Positions 19,086 through 27,371 of a stretch of 64,000 nucleotides of DNA are shown here, one piece after another. The notes beneath the pieces were generated by a model. That model saw only the letters and a list, made by a program, of their open reading frames with translations. It made no database searches and had not been told where the DNA came from. Made by a program: the position numbers and the translations under genes. Position 1 is the stretch's first letter. Each line of letters starts with the position of its first letter. Origin of the DNA: Rhodococcus rhodochrous. GTDB lineage: Bacteria; Actinomycetota; Actinomycetes; Mycobacteriales; Mycobacteriaceae. The DNA is taken from positions 3,720,001 through 3,784,000 of the forward strand of contig NZ_CP027557.1 in the NCBI RefSeq assembly GCF_014854695.1, written 5' to 3'.

Positions 19086-20224
19086 CCGTGCCGATCGATA
19101 CTTTCATCGCAGGCAACCCCACCGATATCCGACGGGTCGAGGACTGGATCCGCACGACGCTGGGCACCACGATCACGAGCGTCGCCGACGCCGCGGCCCG
19201 GGCGCGGCGCATCGCCGACGACGCCTGGGAGGGCGACGCTTCCAAGACCTACCTCGACAGGTCGAGCGAACACGTCCACGCCATCGACGATTTCCACGAG
19301 CGGACCTCGAGGACCGCCGATGTCTTCGCGGGCCTGGCGGGCGAACTGTCGCACGCCCTGTTTGACATGGCCGACATCCGCGCTCGCGCCGCCACTGCCG
19401 GTCTGTCCGTCTTCACCGACATGATCAGCGAGCCCCCACCGGCCTACGACGAAGCCACCACGCAAAGGGCTGCAGCGTACGAAGAGGCGCGCGGGGCGGC
19501 CGAGGCGGTTCACGCTCGCTGGTCGGTCGCAGTCGCAACCGCCACGAACACCTGGACCGGACACCCGTGGTCCGCGTCCTTCCTCGTGAGCACCGCGCTC
19601 GACTACGTCGACAAGACCCTGCAAGGCAGGATCGCGGACCTCCTCACCGTGCAGCAGCACCTCCGGACCGAGGCGATCCGTGAGATGGAGCGATTTCTCA
19701 CGCTTTCGCCGGACACACCCTACGACGAGCTGCGACGCCTGTTCGGTTGTGCGCGGGAACCACTCGACGATCTGGTAGCGACCATCGGTCGCCTCGACGA
19801 CATGGCGTCGATGTCCCGGACAGCCGGCCGAGCCGCGGGGGCCATAGGTCTCGTCGCCGGTGTAGGGCTCGACTATTTCGCGGGTGGTGAGTCCCTCGAA
19901 CAGGCCGTGGTATCCAACGGTGTGGGTCTCGCTGCCTCGATAGCAACCGGCGCGGCGGTGGGAAGTGCGGTCGGGTCGATAGTTCCGGGCGCCGGCACGG
20001 CGTTCGGAGCGGTGGTCGGCGCGGGAGTGGGGACGGCCGCCGGAATCTTCACATCGGGAGCGGTCGGCAACCTCTACGAGTCGAGTACCGAGTCCGTGTG
20101 GAGAGCGATAGGCGCCGGTTGGGAAGAGGTCGAAAGTGCTGCCGCAGCTACCGGAAAGTTGGCCGGCGCCACCGTCGGTGGAACGTTGCGCCTGGGAAGA
20201 GGAATACTCGATGCCGTCTTCTGA
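19082..20224 (+). CDS. WXG100-like protein with C-terminal glycine-zipper (candidate T7SS effector)
   Basis: 380-residue protein. The N-terminal half is helical with W49-E-G51 (AWEGDASKTY), the turn motif of WXG100/T7SS substrates, and a second helical stretch around AVHARWSVAVATATNTW. Residues 280-329 are a Gly/Ala-rich hydrophobic stretch with G-x3-G spacing (GAAVGSAVGS), a glycine zipper like those of membrane-inserting toxins. GTG 19082 overlaps the upstream stop (GTGA); GTG 19088 is an alternative start. It overlaps the next gene by 14 bp. A secreted membrane-active effector is inferred, not shown; a structural or regulatory role is possible. No signal peptide. Confidence 0.6.
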   Translation: MTVPIDTFIAGNPTDIRRVEDWIRTTLGTTITSVADAAARARRIADDAWEGDASKTYLDRSSEHVHAIDDFHERTSRTADVFAGLAGELSHALFDMADIRARAATAGLSVFTDMISEPPPAYDEATTQRAAAYEEARGAAEAVHARWSVAVATATNTWTGHPWSASFLVSTALDYVDKTLQGRIADLLTVQQHLRTEAIREMERFLTLSPDTPYDELRRLFGCAREPLDDLVATIGRLDDMASMSRTAGRAAGAIGLVAGVGLDYFAGGESLEQAVVSNGVGLAASIATGAAVGSAVGSIVPGAGTAFGAVVGAGVGTAAGIFTSGAVGNLYESSTESVWRAIGAGWEEVESAAAATGKLAGATVGGTLRLGRGILDAVF

Positions 20225-21146
20225 TCGTCCCGATCTCCGGACTTACGGGGATCCTCGAGCCACCCCCGTCATCGTGTTCACTGCCCTCGTGGGTCTGTTG
20301 TGCCCGCTGCTGATCGTCGCGGCCGTGATCGAACGGGTGGCGGCAGGACTACCGTTCGCGTTTCCCGACGCTACGGCCTTCCTTCTGACACTGGGCGCAA
20401 CCATCCTGATGTATCCGGTGCTCGGTGTCCTCATGTACAGCCCCCGGATCAGCGCTGATCACATCGTCGCGGGCTCCGAGAGTTCTCAGCCGGTTCTCCT
20501 TCTCCGGCAATCCCCTTCGATATTCTGGAGCGTCGTCATTCAGATCGGGACATTCACGCTCATGCTCCTCGTGATCATCTGGGTCAGCGACGGGTCTCGG
20601 GAACAGCTATCCGGAAGCATCGTCCTGACCGTACTCGCCTGCGTGTGGCAGGTCGGCTACTGCTTCTTCATCGTCCGACACAAACTGCGCCCCGGTTACA
20701 TCGCACTCTCCGCGGAGGGAATCCGCTTCAGCGATCACGCCACGGACACCTGGATCCCCTGGGAGGCATCGACGTCCGGAGTGCTGACCGACCCCCTCTA
20801 CGTCGTGATCGTCGCCCTACCGGTGCGTGGCGCCACCACGAGTTCACGGGTTCCCCTGCCGTGGCGGATCATCGACGACCGCAAGGACAGCGACCTACGT
20901 CCCTCATCCCGACGTCGCCCCGGTCATACTGCCCGCATCGACCGGCGCCGGTTCGCGATCGCACCCGAACTCCTCGACGCCGTGCTCGACCACTATCTCC
21001 GCGACCCCGACGCCCGCGCCGAACTCGCCGATCCCGACGCTGTCGCAAGCCGAGTCGACGAGCTGCGCTCCTACGCACCCGGACCGCGGTGGCGACGCTA
21101 CGGTCCGGTCCCCGTGCCGACCCTGAGCACGGCGGCGCCGAGGTGA
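20211..21146 (+). CDS. Polytopic membrane protein, candidate immunity partner
   Basis: 311-residue protein with four predicted membrane segments (about residues 17-40, 53-76, 104-126 and 133-154) followed by a soluble domain of about 155 residues beginning PGYIALSAEGIRFSDHATDTWIPWE, reminiscent of PH-like folds. ATG 20211 has GGAAGAGGAA upstream; the gene overlaps the WXG/glycine-zipper gene by 14 bp. Membrane topology next to a candidate membrane-active effector suggests immunity or export, but this is inference. Part of the gene is locally AT-richer than the window (20521-20580 is 30/60 GC by hand count), partly due to hydrophobic codons. No known family recognised. Confidence 0.6.
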   Translation: MPSSDRPDLRTYGDPRATPVIVFTALVGLLCPLLIVAAVIERVAAGLPFAFPDATAFLLTLGATILMYPVLGVLMYSPRISADHIVAGSESSQPVLLLRQSPSIFWSVVIQIGTFTLMLLVIIWVSDGSREQLSGSIVLTVLACVWQVGYCFFIVRHKLRPGYIALSAEGIRFSDHATDTWIPWEASTSGVLTDPLYVVIVALPVRGATTSSRVPLPWRIIDDRKDSDLRPSSRRRPGHTARIDRRRFAIAPELLDAVLDHYLRDPDARAELADPDAVASRVDELRSYAPGPRWRRYGPVPVPTLSTAAPR

Positions 21147-21149
21147 CGG

Positions 21150-21980
21150 TCAGGCGGTCAGGTTCGAATCGACAAGCCGGGTCCGCAGGGCCTGCAGGGT
21201 GTCGTCGTCGAGACCGAGTCCGGCGGCGAAGTACTGCTCGATGGTTCCGTAGCGCGACAACGCCTCGTCGATCGCCACCTCGAGGTACTCGCGACGCACA
21301 CCGAGCAGGGGTGTGATCAGGTCCGGATCGCCGCCGAGCGATGCGAACCGGGCGAAGAAGTCGTCGAAATGCGGGAGCAGTTCGTCGTTCGTGCGCAGGT
21401 AGTCGGCGAACACGGCTTCCTGGTCGGCTCCGGCGAACATGAGCAGCGAGGCCGCCGCCCAGCCGGTGCGGTCCTTGCCGGCACTGCAGTGCACGAGCGC
21501 CGGGACCTCGCCGTGCGCGACGGTGCTCGCCAGGGTCCGGTACGACGCCACAGCGCTCGGCAGCGTGACGAACTCGCGGTAGCTCTGCCGCAGGTACTCG
21601 ACGGCACGACCGTCCCCGAGCGTCTGGGCCACCAGCTCCGGGTTGGACACGAGTTCCGGCAGCGCGGCCGCGATCGATCCGCTCTGCCGGTCGGCGAGGA
21701 CGTCGAGCCCGAGGTGCCGGGCACCGTCGGGGACGCGATCGGGACGGCGCTGCTGCTCCTCGAGCGTGCGCAGGTCGAAGACCGTCGCGATGCTCAGGGC
21801 GTCGAGGGTCTCGACGTCGGTGTCGGTCAGGCGGCTGAGGTCCGTCGAGCGGAAGACCACTCCGGTGCGGACCACGCCGCCGAACGAACTCCGGCAACCG
21901 CCGATGTCCCTCAGGTTGACCAGCGACGGAATCGCGAAGGATTCGCCCCCGGTTACGGTCTCGTCCAGTGCATCGGCCAT
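21150..21980 (-). CDS. PtpB-like tyrosine/dual-specificity phosphatase
   Basis: 276-residue phosphatase of the MptpB (DUF-type tyrosine phosphatase 3) family. NLRDIGG opens the domain, RSTDLSRLTD and VFDLRTLEEQQRRPDRVPDG follow, the P-loop is HCSAGKDRTGWAA, and DYLRTND matches the lid-helix region of mycobacterial PtpB. In M. tuberculosis PtpB is secreted and acts on host phosphotyrosine and phosphoinositides, but most actinobacteria have intracellular homologues. ATG 21980 gives the family start. It follows lat on the same strand after 48 bp. No signal peptide. Confidence 0.85.
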   Translation of the reverse strand: MADALDETVTGGESFAIPSLVNLRDIGGCRSSFGGVVRTGVVFRSTDLSRLTDTDVETLDALSIATVFDLRTLEEQQRRPDRVPDGARHLGLDVLADRQSGSIAAALPELVSNPELVAQTLGDGRAVEYLRQSYREFVTLPSAVASYRTLASTVAHGEVPALVHCSAGKDRTGWAAASLLMFAGADQEAVFADYLRTNDELLPHFDDFFARFASLGGDPDLITPLLGVRREYLEVAIDEALSRYGTIEQYFAAGLGLDDDTLQALRTRLVDSNLTA

Positions 21981-22027
21981 GTCCGACAAGCTACCGCCGT
22001 CCGGCCGTGAACAGGTGGACCCACCCC

Positions 22028-23362
22028 TCATTCGTACTGCGAGGTCACCCTGTCGAGCGCGTCGAGGGCCTCGTCGAGCTCGTGGGTGGTGACGACGAGC
22101 GGCGGCCGGAAGCGGATGCCTCGCGTGCCTGTCCCGATCACGAGGACGTGTTCGTCGCGGTACAACCGTCGCAGCACCTCGTCGCGGATCTCCGGAGTCG
22201 GGAGGTCGACGGCGCACATCAGTCCGCGTCCGCGCGGCTCGGTGACGACCGGTCGTCGCGCGGCGAGCTGCTGCAACCCCGACAGCAGGTGCGCTCCGCT
22301 CAACCGGGCACGGTCGATGAGCCGGTCGTGCTCGACGACCTCGAGGATGCGGCGGGCCCGCACCATGTCGGTGAGATTGCCGCCCCACGTCGAGTTGATC
22401 CGCGAACTCACGGCGAACACGTTGTCGGGCACCTCGTCGATGCGTCCACCGGCCATGATCCCGCACACCTGCGTCTTCTTGCCGAAGGCGACGATGTCGG
22501 GGGTGACGCCGAGCTGCTGGTAGGCCCACGCGGTGCCGGTCGTGCCGGCGCCGGTCTGCACCTCGTCGAAGATCATCAGGGCGTCGTTCTCCCGGCACAA
22601 CCGCGCGATCGCCCGGAAGAACTCGGGACGGAAGTGGTGGTCGCCGCCTTCGCCCTGGATCGGTTCGGCGACGAAGCACGCGATGTCGTGGGGACGTTCG
22701 GCGAAGGCGCGGCGTGCCTGTTCGAGGGCCATCTCCTCGGCCGCGGCGACGTCGCGTCCCTCGGTGAGATAGGGCGCATCGATCCGCGGCCAGTCGAACT
22801 TGGGGAACCGGTCGGTCTTGACCGGATCGGTGTTGGTCAGCGACAGCGTGTACCCGGTGCGGCCGTGGAACGCCTCGGTCAGGTGCAGCACCGATCCGCC
22901 CAGGTGGGCGGGCAGACCGCGGGCCTCGTTGAGACGGCTCTTCCAGTCGAACGCGACCTTGAGCGCGTTCTCCACGGCGAGCCCGCCACCGTCGACGAAG
23001 AACAGGTGCGGGAGAGCCGGGTCGCCGAGTACGCGCACGAAGGTCTCGACGAAGCGCGCCATGGGCACGGTGTAGATGTCGGAGTTGCTGGGTTTGTTCG
23101 CCGCGACGGCGGCGAGTTCGTGCGCTGCCTCAGGATCGGTCAGCGCGGGATGGTTCATTCCGAGCGTGGACGACGCGAAGAACCCGAACATGTCGAGCCA
23201 CGTGGTTCCGTCCCGGGCGTCGACGAGGCGTACTCCGCGGGAACGGTCGAGATCGAGGACGAGGTCGAAACCGTCGGCGAGCATGTGCCGGTCGAGGATG
23301 CTGTGTACCCGGTCGGGGGCGAGGTTCTCGGCACCGTCCGGGTTTCGGAATGCAGTGCTCAT
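22028..23362 (-). CDS. lat: L-lysine 6-aminotransferase
   Basis: PLP enzyme of 444 residues that converts L-lysine plus 2-oxoglutarate to alpha-aminoadipate semialdehyde (piperideine-6-carboxylate) and glutamate. Features: GFFASSTLGMNHPAL, the PLP phosphate region TEAFHGRTGYTLS (about 162-174), EPIQGEGGDHHFRPEF and the lysine pair K295-K296 in AFGKKTQVCG that includes the Schiff-base lysine. Length matches M. tuberculosis Rv3290c (about 449). The semialdehyde is oxidised by the divergent pcd product. ATG 23362 has GGTGGGG upstream. Probably controlled by the neighbouring Lrp-type regulator. Confidence 0.95.
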   Translation of the reverse strand: MSTAFRNPDGAENLAPDRVHSILDRHMLADGFDLVLDLDRSRGVRLVDARDGTTWLDMFGFFASSTLGMNHPALTDPEAAHELAAVAANKPSNSDIYTVPMARFVETFVRVLGDPALPHLFFVDGGGLAVENALKVAFDWKSRLNEARGLPAHLGGSVLHLTEAFHGRTGYTLSLTNTDPVKTDRFPKFDWPRIDAPYLTEGRDVAAAEEMALEQARRAFAERPHDIACFVAEPIQGEGGDHHFRPEFFRAIARLCRENDALMIFDEVQTGAGTTGTAWAYQQLGVTPDIVAFGKKTQVCGIMAGGRIDEVPDNVFAVSSRINSTWGGNLTDMVRARRILEVVEHDRLIDRARLSGAHLLSGLQQLAARRPVVTEPRGRGLMCAVDLPTPEIRDEVLRRLYRDEHVLVIGTGTRGIRFRPPLVVTTHELDEALDALDRVTSQYE

Positions 23363-23429
23363 GACCCCACCGTACGCGAGAATCAACGGGACAAACCCGG
23401 TATCACAGCAACACTTACGGTGTAGGGGC

Positions 23430-23894
23430 CTATCGTTCGTAAAATGTTTGCAGAACGACGGTGCTGCGGGTGGCGACGTTCGCGGTCGCGCGGATCTCCT
23501 GCAGCAACCGCTCGAGAGCGCGAGGAGACTCGACACGCACGAGGAGGATGTAGCTTTCGTCGCCCGCCACCGAGTGACACGATTCGATCGCGGAGATGTG
23601 CCGGAGGCGGGCCGGTGCATCGTCGGGTTGCGAGGGGTCGAGAGGGGTGATCGCCACGAAGGCCGACAACATCAGCCCGAGCGCTTCGGGATCGACGCGC
23701 GCACTGTATCCGCGGATCACGTTGCGCGCCTCGAGTCGGCGCACCCGCGACTGCACGGCCGAGACGGACAATCCTGCCTTCTCGGCGAGCGCCGCGAGCG
23801 TCGCACGACCGTCGGCGACCAGTTCGCGCAGCAGCATCCGATCGATGTCGTCCAGCGACTCCTTCGACGAGTCGTTTCTCGAGGATTCGGGCAC
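23430..23894 (-). CDS. lrp: Lrp/AsnC-family regulator
   Basis: 154-residue regulator with an N-terminal helix-turn-helix (about residues 15-62: LDDIDRMLLRELVADGRATLAALAEKAGLSVSAVQSRVRRLEARNVI) and a C-terminal RAM ligand domain (SCHSVAGDESYILLVRV). M. tuberculosis LrpA (Rv3291c) binds amino acids and controls the adjacent lat. Here it lies between lat (same strand, 67 bp downstream) and pcd (divergent, 36 bp), well placed to control both by lysine. Start is GTG 23894. Confidence 0.93.
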   Translation of the reverse strand: MPESSRNDSSKESLDDIDRMLLRELVADGRATLAALAEKAGLSVSAVQSRVRRLEARNVIRGYSARVDPEALGLMLSAFVAITPLDPSQPDDAPARLRHISAIESCHSVAGDESYILLVRVESPRALERLLQEIRATANVATRSTVVLQTFYER

Positions 23895-23930
23895 CAGCGC
23901 AGGGTATCCGAGCAGTAAAGGAGCTCACCG

Positions 23931-25436
23931 ATGAATGCGACCACCGATCTCGCCGATCGCGCGGCGACCGCCCTGAGGCAGTGCGGTGTCGGCGCCCTGT
24001 CCGACGACGGGGCGCTCGCGGTGACCAGCCCGATCGACGGCAGCGTGATCGGACACCTTCCGGTCCACTCGGCTGCCGAGGTCGACGCGACGATCACGGC
24101 GGCGGCACAGGCCTTCGAACAATGGCGCGACGTCCCCGCTCCGGTGCGCGGCCGCGTGGTGCGACGGCTCGGGGAACTTCTCGTCGAACACAAGTCGCAT
24201 CTCGCCGAACTCGTCACTCTCGAGGCCGGGAAGATCCCGTCGGAGGCCGCGGGCGAGGTGCAGGAGATGATCGACGTCTGCGAGTTCGCCGTCGGTCTGT
24301 CGCGGCAGCTCTACGGGCGGACGATGCCGTCCGAGCGCCCCGGGCACCGGCTCATGGAGATCTGGCATCCGCTCGGCGTGGTGGGCGTGATCTCCGCGTT
24401 CAACTTCCCCGTGGCCGTGTGGTCGTGGAACACCGCGATCGCGCTGGTGTGCGGCGACCCGGTGGTGTGGAAGCCGTCGGAGACCACCCCGCTCACCGCG
24501 CTCGCCTGCGACGCGCTGCTGCGCCGCGCCGCCACCGATGTCGGCGCCCCCGAAGGGCTCCACCATCTTCTCCTCGGCGACCACACGGTGGGTGAAGCGC
24601 TCGTCGACGACCCCCGTATCGCGCTGGTGAGTGCGACCGGCTCCAGCCGGATGGGGCGGATCGTCGGGCCGCGCGTGGCGGCCCGGTTCGGCCGGAGCCT
24701 GCTCGAACTCGGCGGCAACAACGCGGCGATCGTCGCTCCGTCCGCCGATCAGGATCTCGCCGTCCGGGGCGTCGTGTTCGCGGCCGCCGGAACGGCGGGC
24801 CAGCGCTGCACCACCTTACGTCGGCTGATCGTGCACCGGTCGATCGCCGACGAGTTCGTCGAACGCATCGCGAAGGCGTACTCGGGTCTGCGGGTGGGGA
24901 ATCCGCTGGACGAGGGTGTCCTCGTGGGTCCGCTCATCTCGGAACGGTCCTACGAGGCGATGACCGCGGCGCTCGACCGCGCGCAGGCCGACGGGGGCAC
25001 GCTCGTCGTCGGCGGCGACCGGGTGGAGGTCGCCGGTGGTGGCGTGTACGTCTCGCCCGCGCTGGTCCGGATGCCCGCGCAGACCGAGGTGGTGCGCGAG
25101 GAGACCTTCGCCCCGATCCTGTACGTCCTCGACTACGACGACCTCGACGAGGCGATCGCCTTGCACAACGGTGTACCGCAGGGCCTGTCGTCGGCGATCT
25201 TCACGCTCGACCAGCGCGAGGCGGAACTGTTCCTCGCCCGATCGGACTGCGGCATCGCCAACGTCAACATCGGCACCTCGGGTGCCGAGATCGGTGGCGC
25301 GTTCGGTGGGGAGAAGCACACCGGTGGCGGGCGCGAATCGGGATCGGATGCGTGGAAGGCATACATGCGGCGGGCGACGAACACCGTCAACTACTCGACG
25401 GAGCTGCCGCTCGCCCAGGGTGTCGAGTTCGGCTGA
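23931..25436 (+). CDS. pcd: L-aminoadipate-semialdehyde dehydrogenase (ALDH7-type)
   Basis: Aldehyde dehydrogenase of 501 residues oxidising aminoadipate semialdehyde to 2-aminoadipate, the step after Lat. ISAFNFPVAVWSWN and VWKPSETTPLTA are the NAD-binding blocks, LLELGGNNAAI holds the general-base Glu and GTAGQRCTTLRRL the catalytic Cys; the C-terminus NIGTSGAEIGGAFGGEKHTGGGRESGSDAW is typical of ALDH7A1/antiquitin enzymes. AAGGAG precedes ATG 23931. Divergent from lrp and lat; the three genes form a lysine catabolism module. Confidence 0.93.
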   Translation: MNATTDLADRAATALRQCGVGALSDDGALAVTSPIDGSVIGHLPVHSAAEVDATITAAAQAFEQWRDVPAPVRGRVVRRLGELLVEHKSHLAELVTLEAGKIPSEAAGEVQEMIDVCEFAVGLSRQLYGRTMPSERPGHRLMEIWHPLGVVGVISAFNFPVAVWSWNTAIALVCGDPVVWKPSETTPLTALACDALLRRAATDVGAPEGLHHLLLGDHTVGEALVDDPRIALVSATGSSRMGRIVGPRVAARFGRSLLELGGNNAAIVAPSADQDLAVRGVVFAAAGTAGQRCTTLRRLIVHRSIADEFVERIAKAYSGLRVGNPLDEGVLVGPLISERSYEAMTAALDRAQADGGTLVVGGDRVEVAGGGVYVSPALVRMPAQTEVVREETFAPILYVLDYDDLDEAIALHNGVPQGLSSAIFTLDQREAELFLARSDCGIANVNIGTSGAEIGGAFGGEKHTGGGRESGSDAWKAYMRRATNTVNYSTELPLAQGVEFG

Positions 25437-25437
25437 T

Positions 25438-25454
25438 CCCGAACGACGTTCGGG
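25438..25454 (+). terminator. Candidate terminator between pcd and the Rho-N-like gene
   Basis: Arms CCCGAAC (25438-25444) and GTTCGGG (25448-25454) form a 7-bp stem with a 3-nt loop immediately after the pcd stop and before the stop of the convergent gene. Confidence 0.5.
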
Positions 25455-25465
25455 GGGCCGGGCGG

Positions 25466-25723
25466 CTAATGGTTGCGCAGTGCGTCGATCAGCTCGTCCT
25501 TCTTCATGTCGGAGTAACCGGTCATGCCCAGTTCCTTCGCACGCTTCTTCAGGTCGTCGACCGTCCAGTCGTCGTAGGAGCCGGACTTGCCGCCCTTCTT
25601 CCCGACCTGCGACTTGCCCTCGTTCGCAGCCGCGTTGGAGATCCGGGCCGCTTTCTCCTTCGAGGCGCCGTCCTCGCGGAGCTCCTCGTACATCTTCTCG
25701 TTCTTGATCGACGGATTCGGCAT
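25466..25723 (-). CDS. Small Rho-N/SAP-like domain protein (DUF7218 type)
   Basis: 85-residue, highly charged protein. The first half (KNEKMYEELREDGASKEKAARISNAAANEGKSQVGKKGGKSGSYDDW, residues 7-53) resembles the short stress-type proteins of the DUF7218 group. The last 35 residues WTVDDLKKRAKELGMTGYSDMKKDELIDALRNH are a Rho termination factor N-terminal/SAP-like helix-extended-loop-helix that usually binds nucleic acid. AAGGAG precedes the ATG; an upstream in-frame start at 25777 is less likely. Function unknown; induced under stress in related organisms is only a guess. Confidence 0.85.
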   Translation of the reverse strand: MPNPSIKNEKMYEELREDGASKEKAARISNAAANEGKSQVGKKGGKSGSYDDWTVDDLKKRAKELGMTGYSDMKKDELIDALRNH

Positions 25724-25786
25724 CGTCTTCTCCTTCCGTGGTCCTTCCGCACGGGTACCCGACGACACTGCGCCCAATCAGAGGCT

Positions 25787-25804
25787 ATGTGGTCTGCACC
25801 ACAT
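25787..25804. promoter_or_regulatory. Operator-like dyad (TGGT-N4-ACCA) upstream of the acyl-CoA synthetase
   Basis: ATGTGG (25787-25792) and CCACAT (25799-25804) are perfect arms around TCTGCA; the core TGGTCTGCACCA (25790-25801) matches the TGGT-Nx-ACCA symmetry of GntR/FadR-GlcC-type operators. Overlapping it, GGTCT (25791-25795) is repeated inverted as AGACC (25813-25817). It lies 19 bp before the ATG, so binding would block transcription of the two-gene operon. Confidence 0.5.
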
Positions 25805-25823
25805 GCTGTGGTAGACCTTGGGC

Positions 25824-27371
25824 ATGTATCCAGGGAACTTCGTCGCCACCACGCCCGACAAACCCGCGATCATCCGCCCCGCCACCGGGGAGTCGCTGAC
25901 CTATCGCGAACTCGACGAACGCTCGATCCGGCTGGCGAAGTACCTGAGGTCCCTCGGTCTCGAGCGCGGCGATCACATCGCCCTGATCTCGAACAACGAC
26001 CTGCGGGTCATGGAGGTCTACTGGGCAGCCCTGCGCTCGGGCCTCTACATCACCGTCGTCAACTGGCACCTGACCCCGGCCGAAGCCGCCTACATCGTCG
26101 ACGACTGCGGCGCGAAGGCCCTCGTCGTGTCGGCGCAGGCCGTCGGTGCGGTCGACCTGTCCCCCGGCGCGTATCCCGGCGTCACCCACCGGTTGGCGTT
26201 CGGTGGGTCGCCGGCCGGTTTCGAGGAGTACGACGCCGCGCTCGCCGGTTTCGACGCGACACCGCTCGACGACCAGCCCCGGGGCCAGGACATGCTGTAC
26301 TCGTCGGGCACCACGGGCCGGCCCAAGGGCATCAAGCCGAAGCTCCCTGACGGGCAGGTCCAGGACATCCCCGACCCCTACACGGCGGTCTTCGCCCCGA
26401 TGTACGGATTCGACGACAGCACCGTCTACCTGTGCCCCGCACCGCTGTACCACGCTGCGCCACTGCGCTTCTGCGGCACGATCCAGTCGGTCGGCGGCAC
26501 CGTGATCCTCATGGACCACTTCGATCCCGAGGAAGCGCTCGCGCTCATCGACCGCTACTCGGTCACGGCGAGCCAGTGGGTGCCGACGATGTTCGTCCGG
26601 ATGCTCGAGCTCCCCGAGGAGATCCGCGCGAAGTACGACGTGTCGAGCATGAAGGTCGCGATCCACGCCGCGGCGCCGTGCCCTCCCGAGATCAAGCGGG
26701 CGATGATCGAGTGGTGGGGGCCGGTGATCAACGAGTACTACGCCTCCACCGAGGGCGCCGGCGCGACGTTCATCGACTCCGCCCAGGCCCTCGCACATCC
26801 CGGCTCGGTGGGCCGTGACGGTGCCCTGGGCACCGTCCACATCTGCGACGACCAGGGCCAGGAACTGCCCACCGGCTCGATCGGCACGGTGTGGTGGGAA
26901 CGCGACGAGCGTCCGTTCGAGTACCACAACGACCCGGTGAAGACCGAGGAGGCGACGCATCCCGAGCATCCGACGTGGACGACCAGCGGCGACATCGGTT
27001 ATCTGGACGAAGAACGCTATCTCTACCTCACCGACCGGGCCGCGTTCACGATCATCTCGGGCGGCGTCAACATCTACCCGCAGGAATCCGAGAACGTCCT
27101 CACGCTGCATCCGAAGGTGTTCGACGTCGCGGTGATCGGCGTGCCGAACGAGGAGATGGGCGAGGAGGTCAAGGCCGTCGTGCAGCTCGTCGACGGAGTC
27201 GAGCCGAGCCCGGAGCTCGAGCAGGAACTGCTCGCCTACGTCCGCGACCGCGTGTCGCACTTCAAGGCGCCGCGCAGCATCGATTTCTCCGACGATCTCC
27301 CGCGCACTCCCACGGGCAAGCTCGTCAAACACAAGCTGCGGGCGCGTTACGTGGAGCCGGTGCGCGGATGA
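25824..27371 (+). CDS. Acyl-CoA synthetase (AMP-forming, FadD-type)
   Basis: 515-residue adenylate-forming ligase that activates a carboxylic acid to its CoA thioester. MLYSSGTTGRPKGIKPK is the AMP-binding signature, YASTEGAGATF the A5 motif, TSGDIGYLDEERYLYLTDR the A7/A8 hinge and PRTPTGKLVKHKLR the A10 lysine region. ATG 25824 is preferred over the TTG two codons upstream. Its stop overlaps the FAD-oxidase start (ATGA), so the pair is an operon. The substrate is unknown; fatty, aromatic or hydroxy acids are all possible. Confidence 0.9.
   Translation: MYPGNFVATTPDKPAIIRPATGESLTYRELDERSIRLAKYLRSLGLERGDHIALISNNDLRVMEVYWAALRSGLYITVVNWHLTPAEAAYIVDDCGAKALVVSAQAVGAVDLSPGAYPGVTHRLAFGGSPAGFEEYDAALAGFDATPLDDQPRGQDMLYSSGTTGRPKGIKPKLPDGQVQDIPDPYTAVFAPMYGFDDSTVYLCPAPLYHAAPLRFCGTIQSVGGTVILMDHFDPEEALALIDRYSVTASQWVPTMFVRMLELPEEIRAKYDVSSMKVAIHAAAPCPPEIKRAMIEWWGPVINEYYASTEGAGATFIDSAQALAHPGSVGRDGALGTVHICDDQGQELPTGSIGTVWWERDERPFEYHNDPVKTEEATHPEHPTWTTSGDIGYLDEERYLYLTDRAAFTIISGGVNIYPQESENVLTLHPKVFDVAVIGVPNEEMGEEVKAVVQLVDGVEPSPELEQELLAYVRDRVSHFKAPRSIDFSDDLPRTPTGKLVKHKLRARYVEPVRG

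Noticed and set aside
19698-20070. Small minus-strand frames within the WXG/glycine-zipper gene
   Set aside because: No ribosome-binding site and proline/arginine-rich translations; they lie fully inside a coupled coding unit.
18804-20224. Complete ESX locus
   Set aside because: There are WXG/EspC-like proteins but no EccB, EccC, EccD, EccE, mycosin or EsxA/B pair, so only a substrate-type cassette is present.
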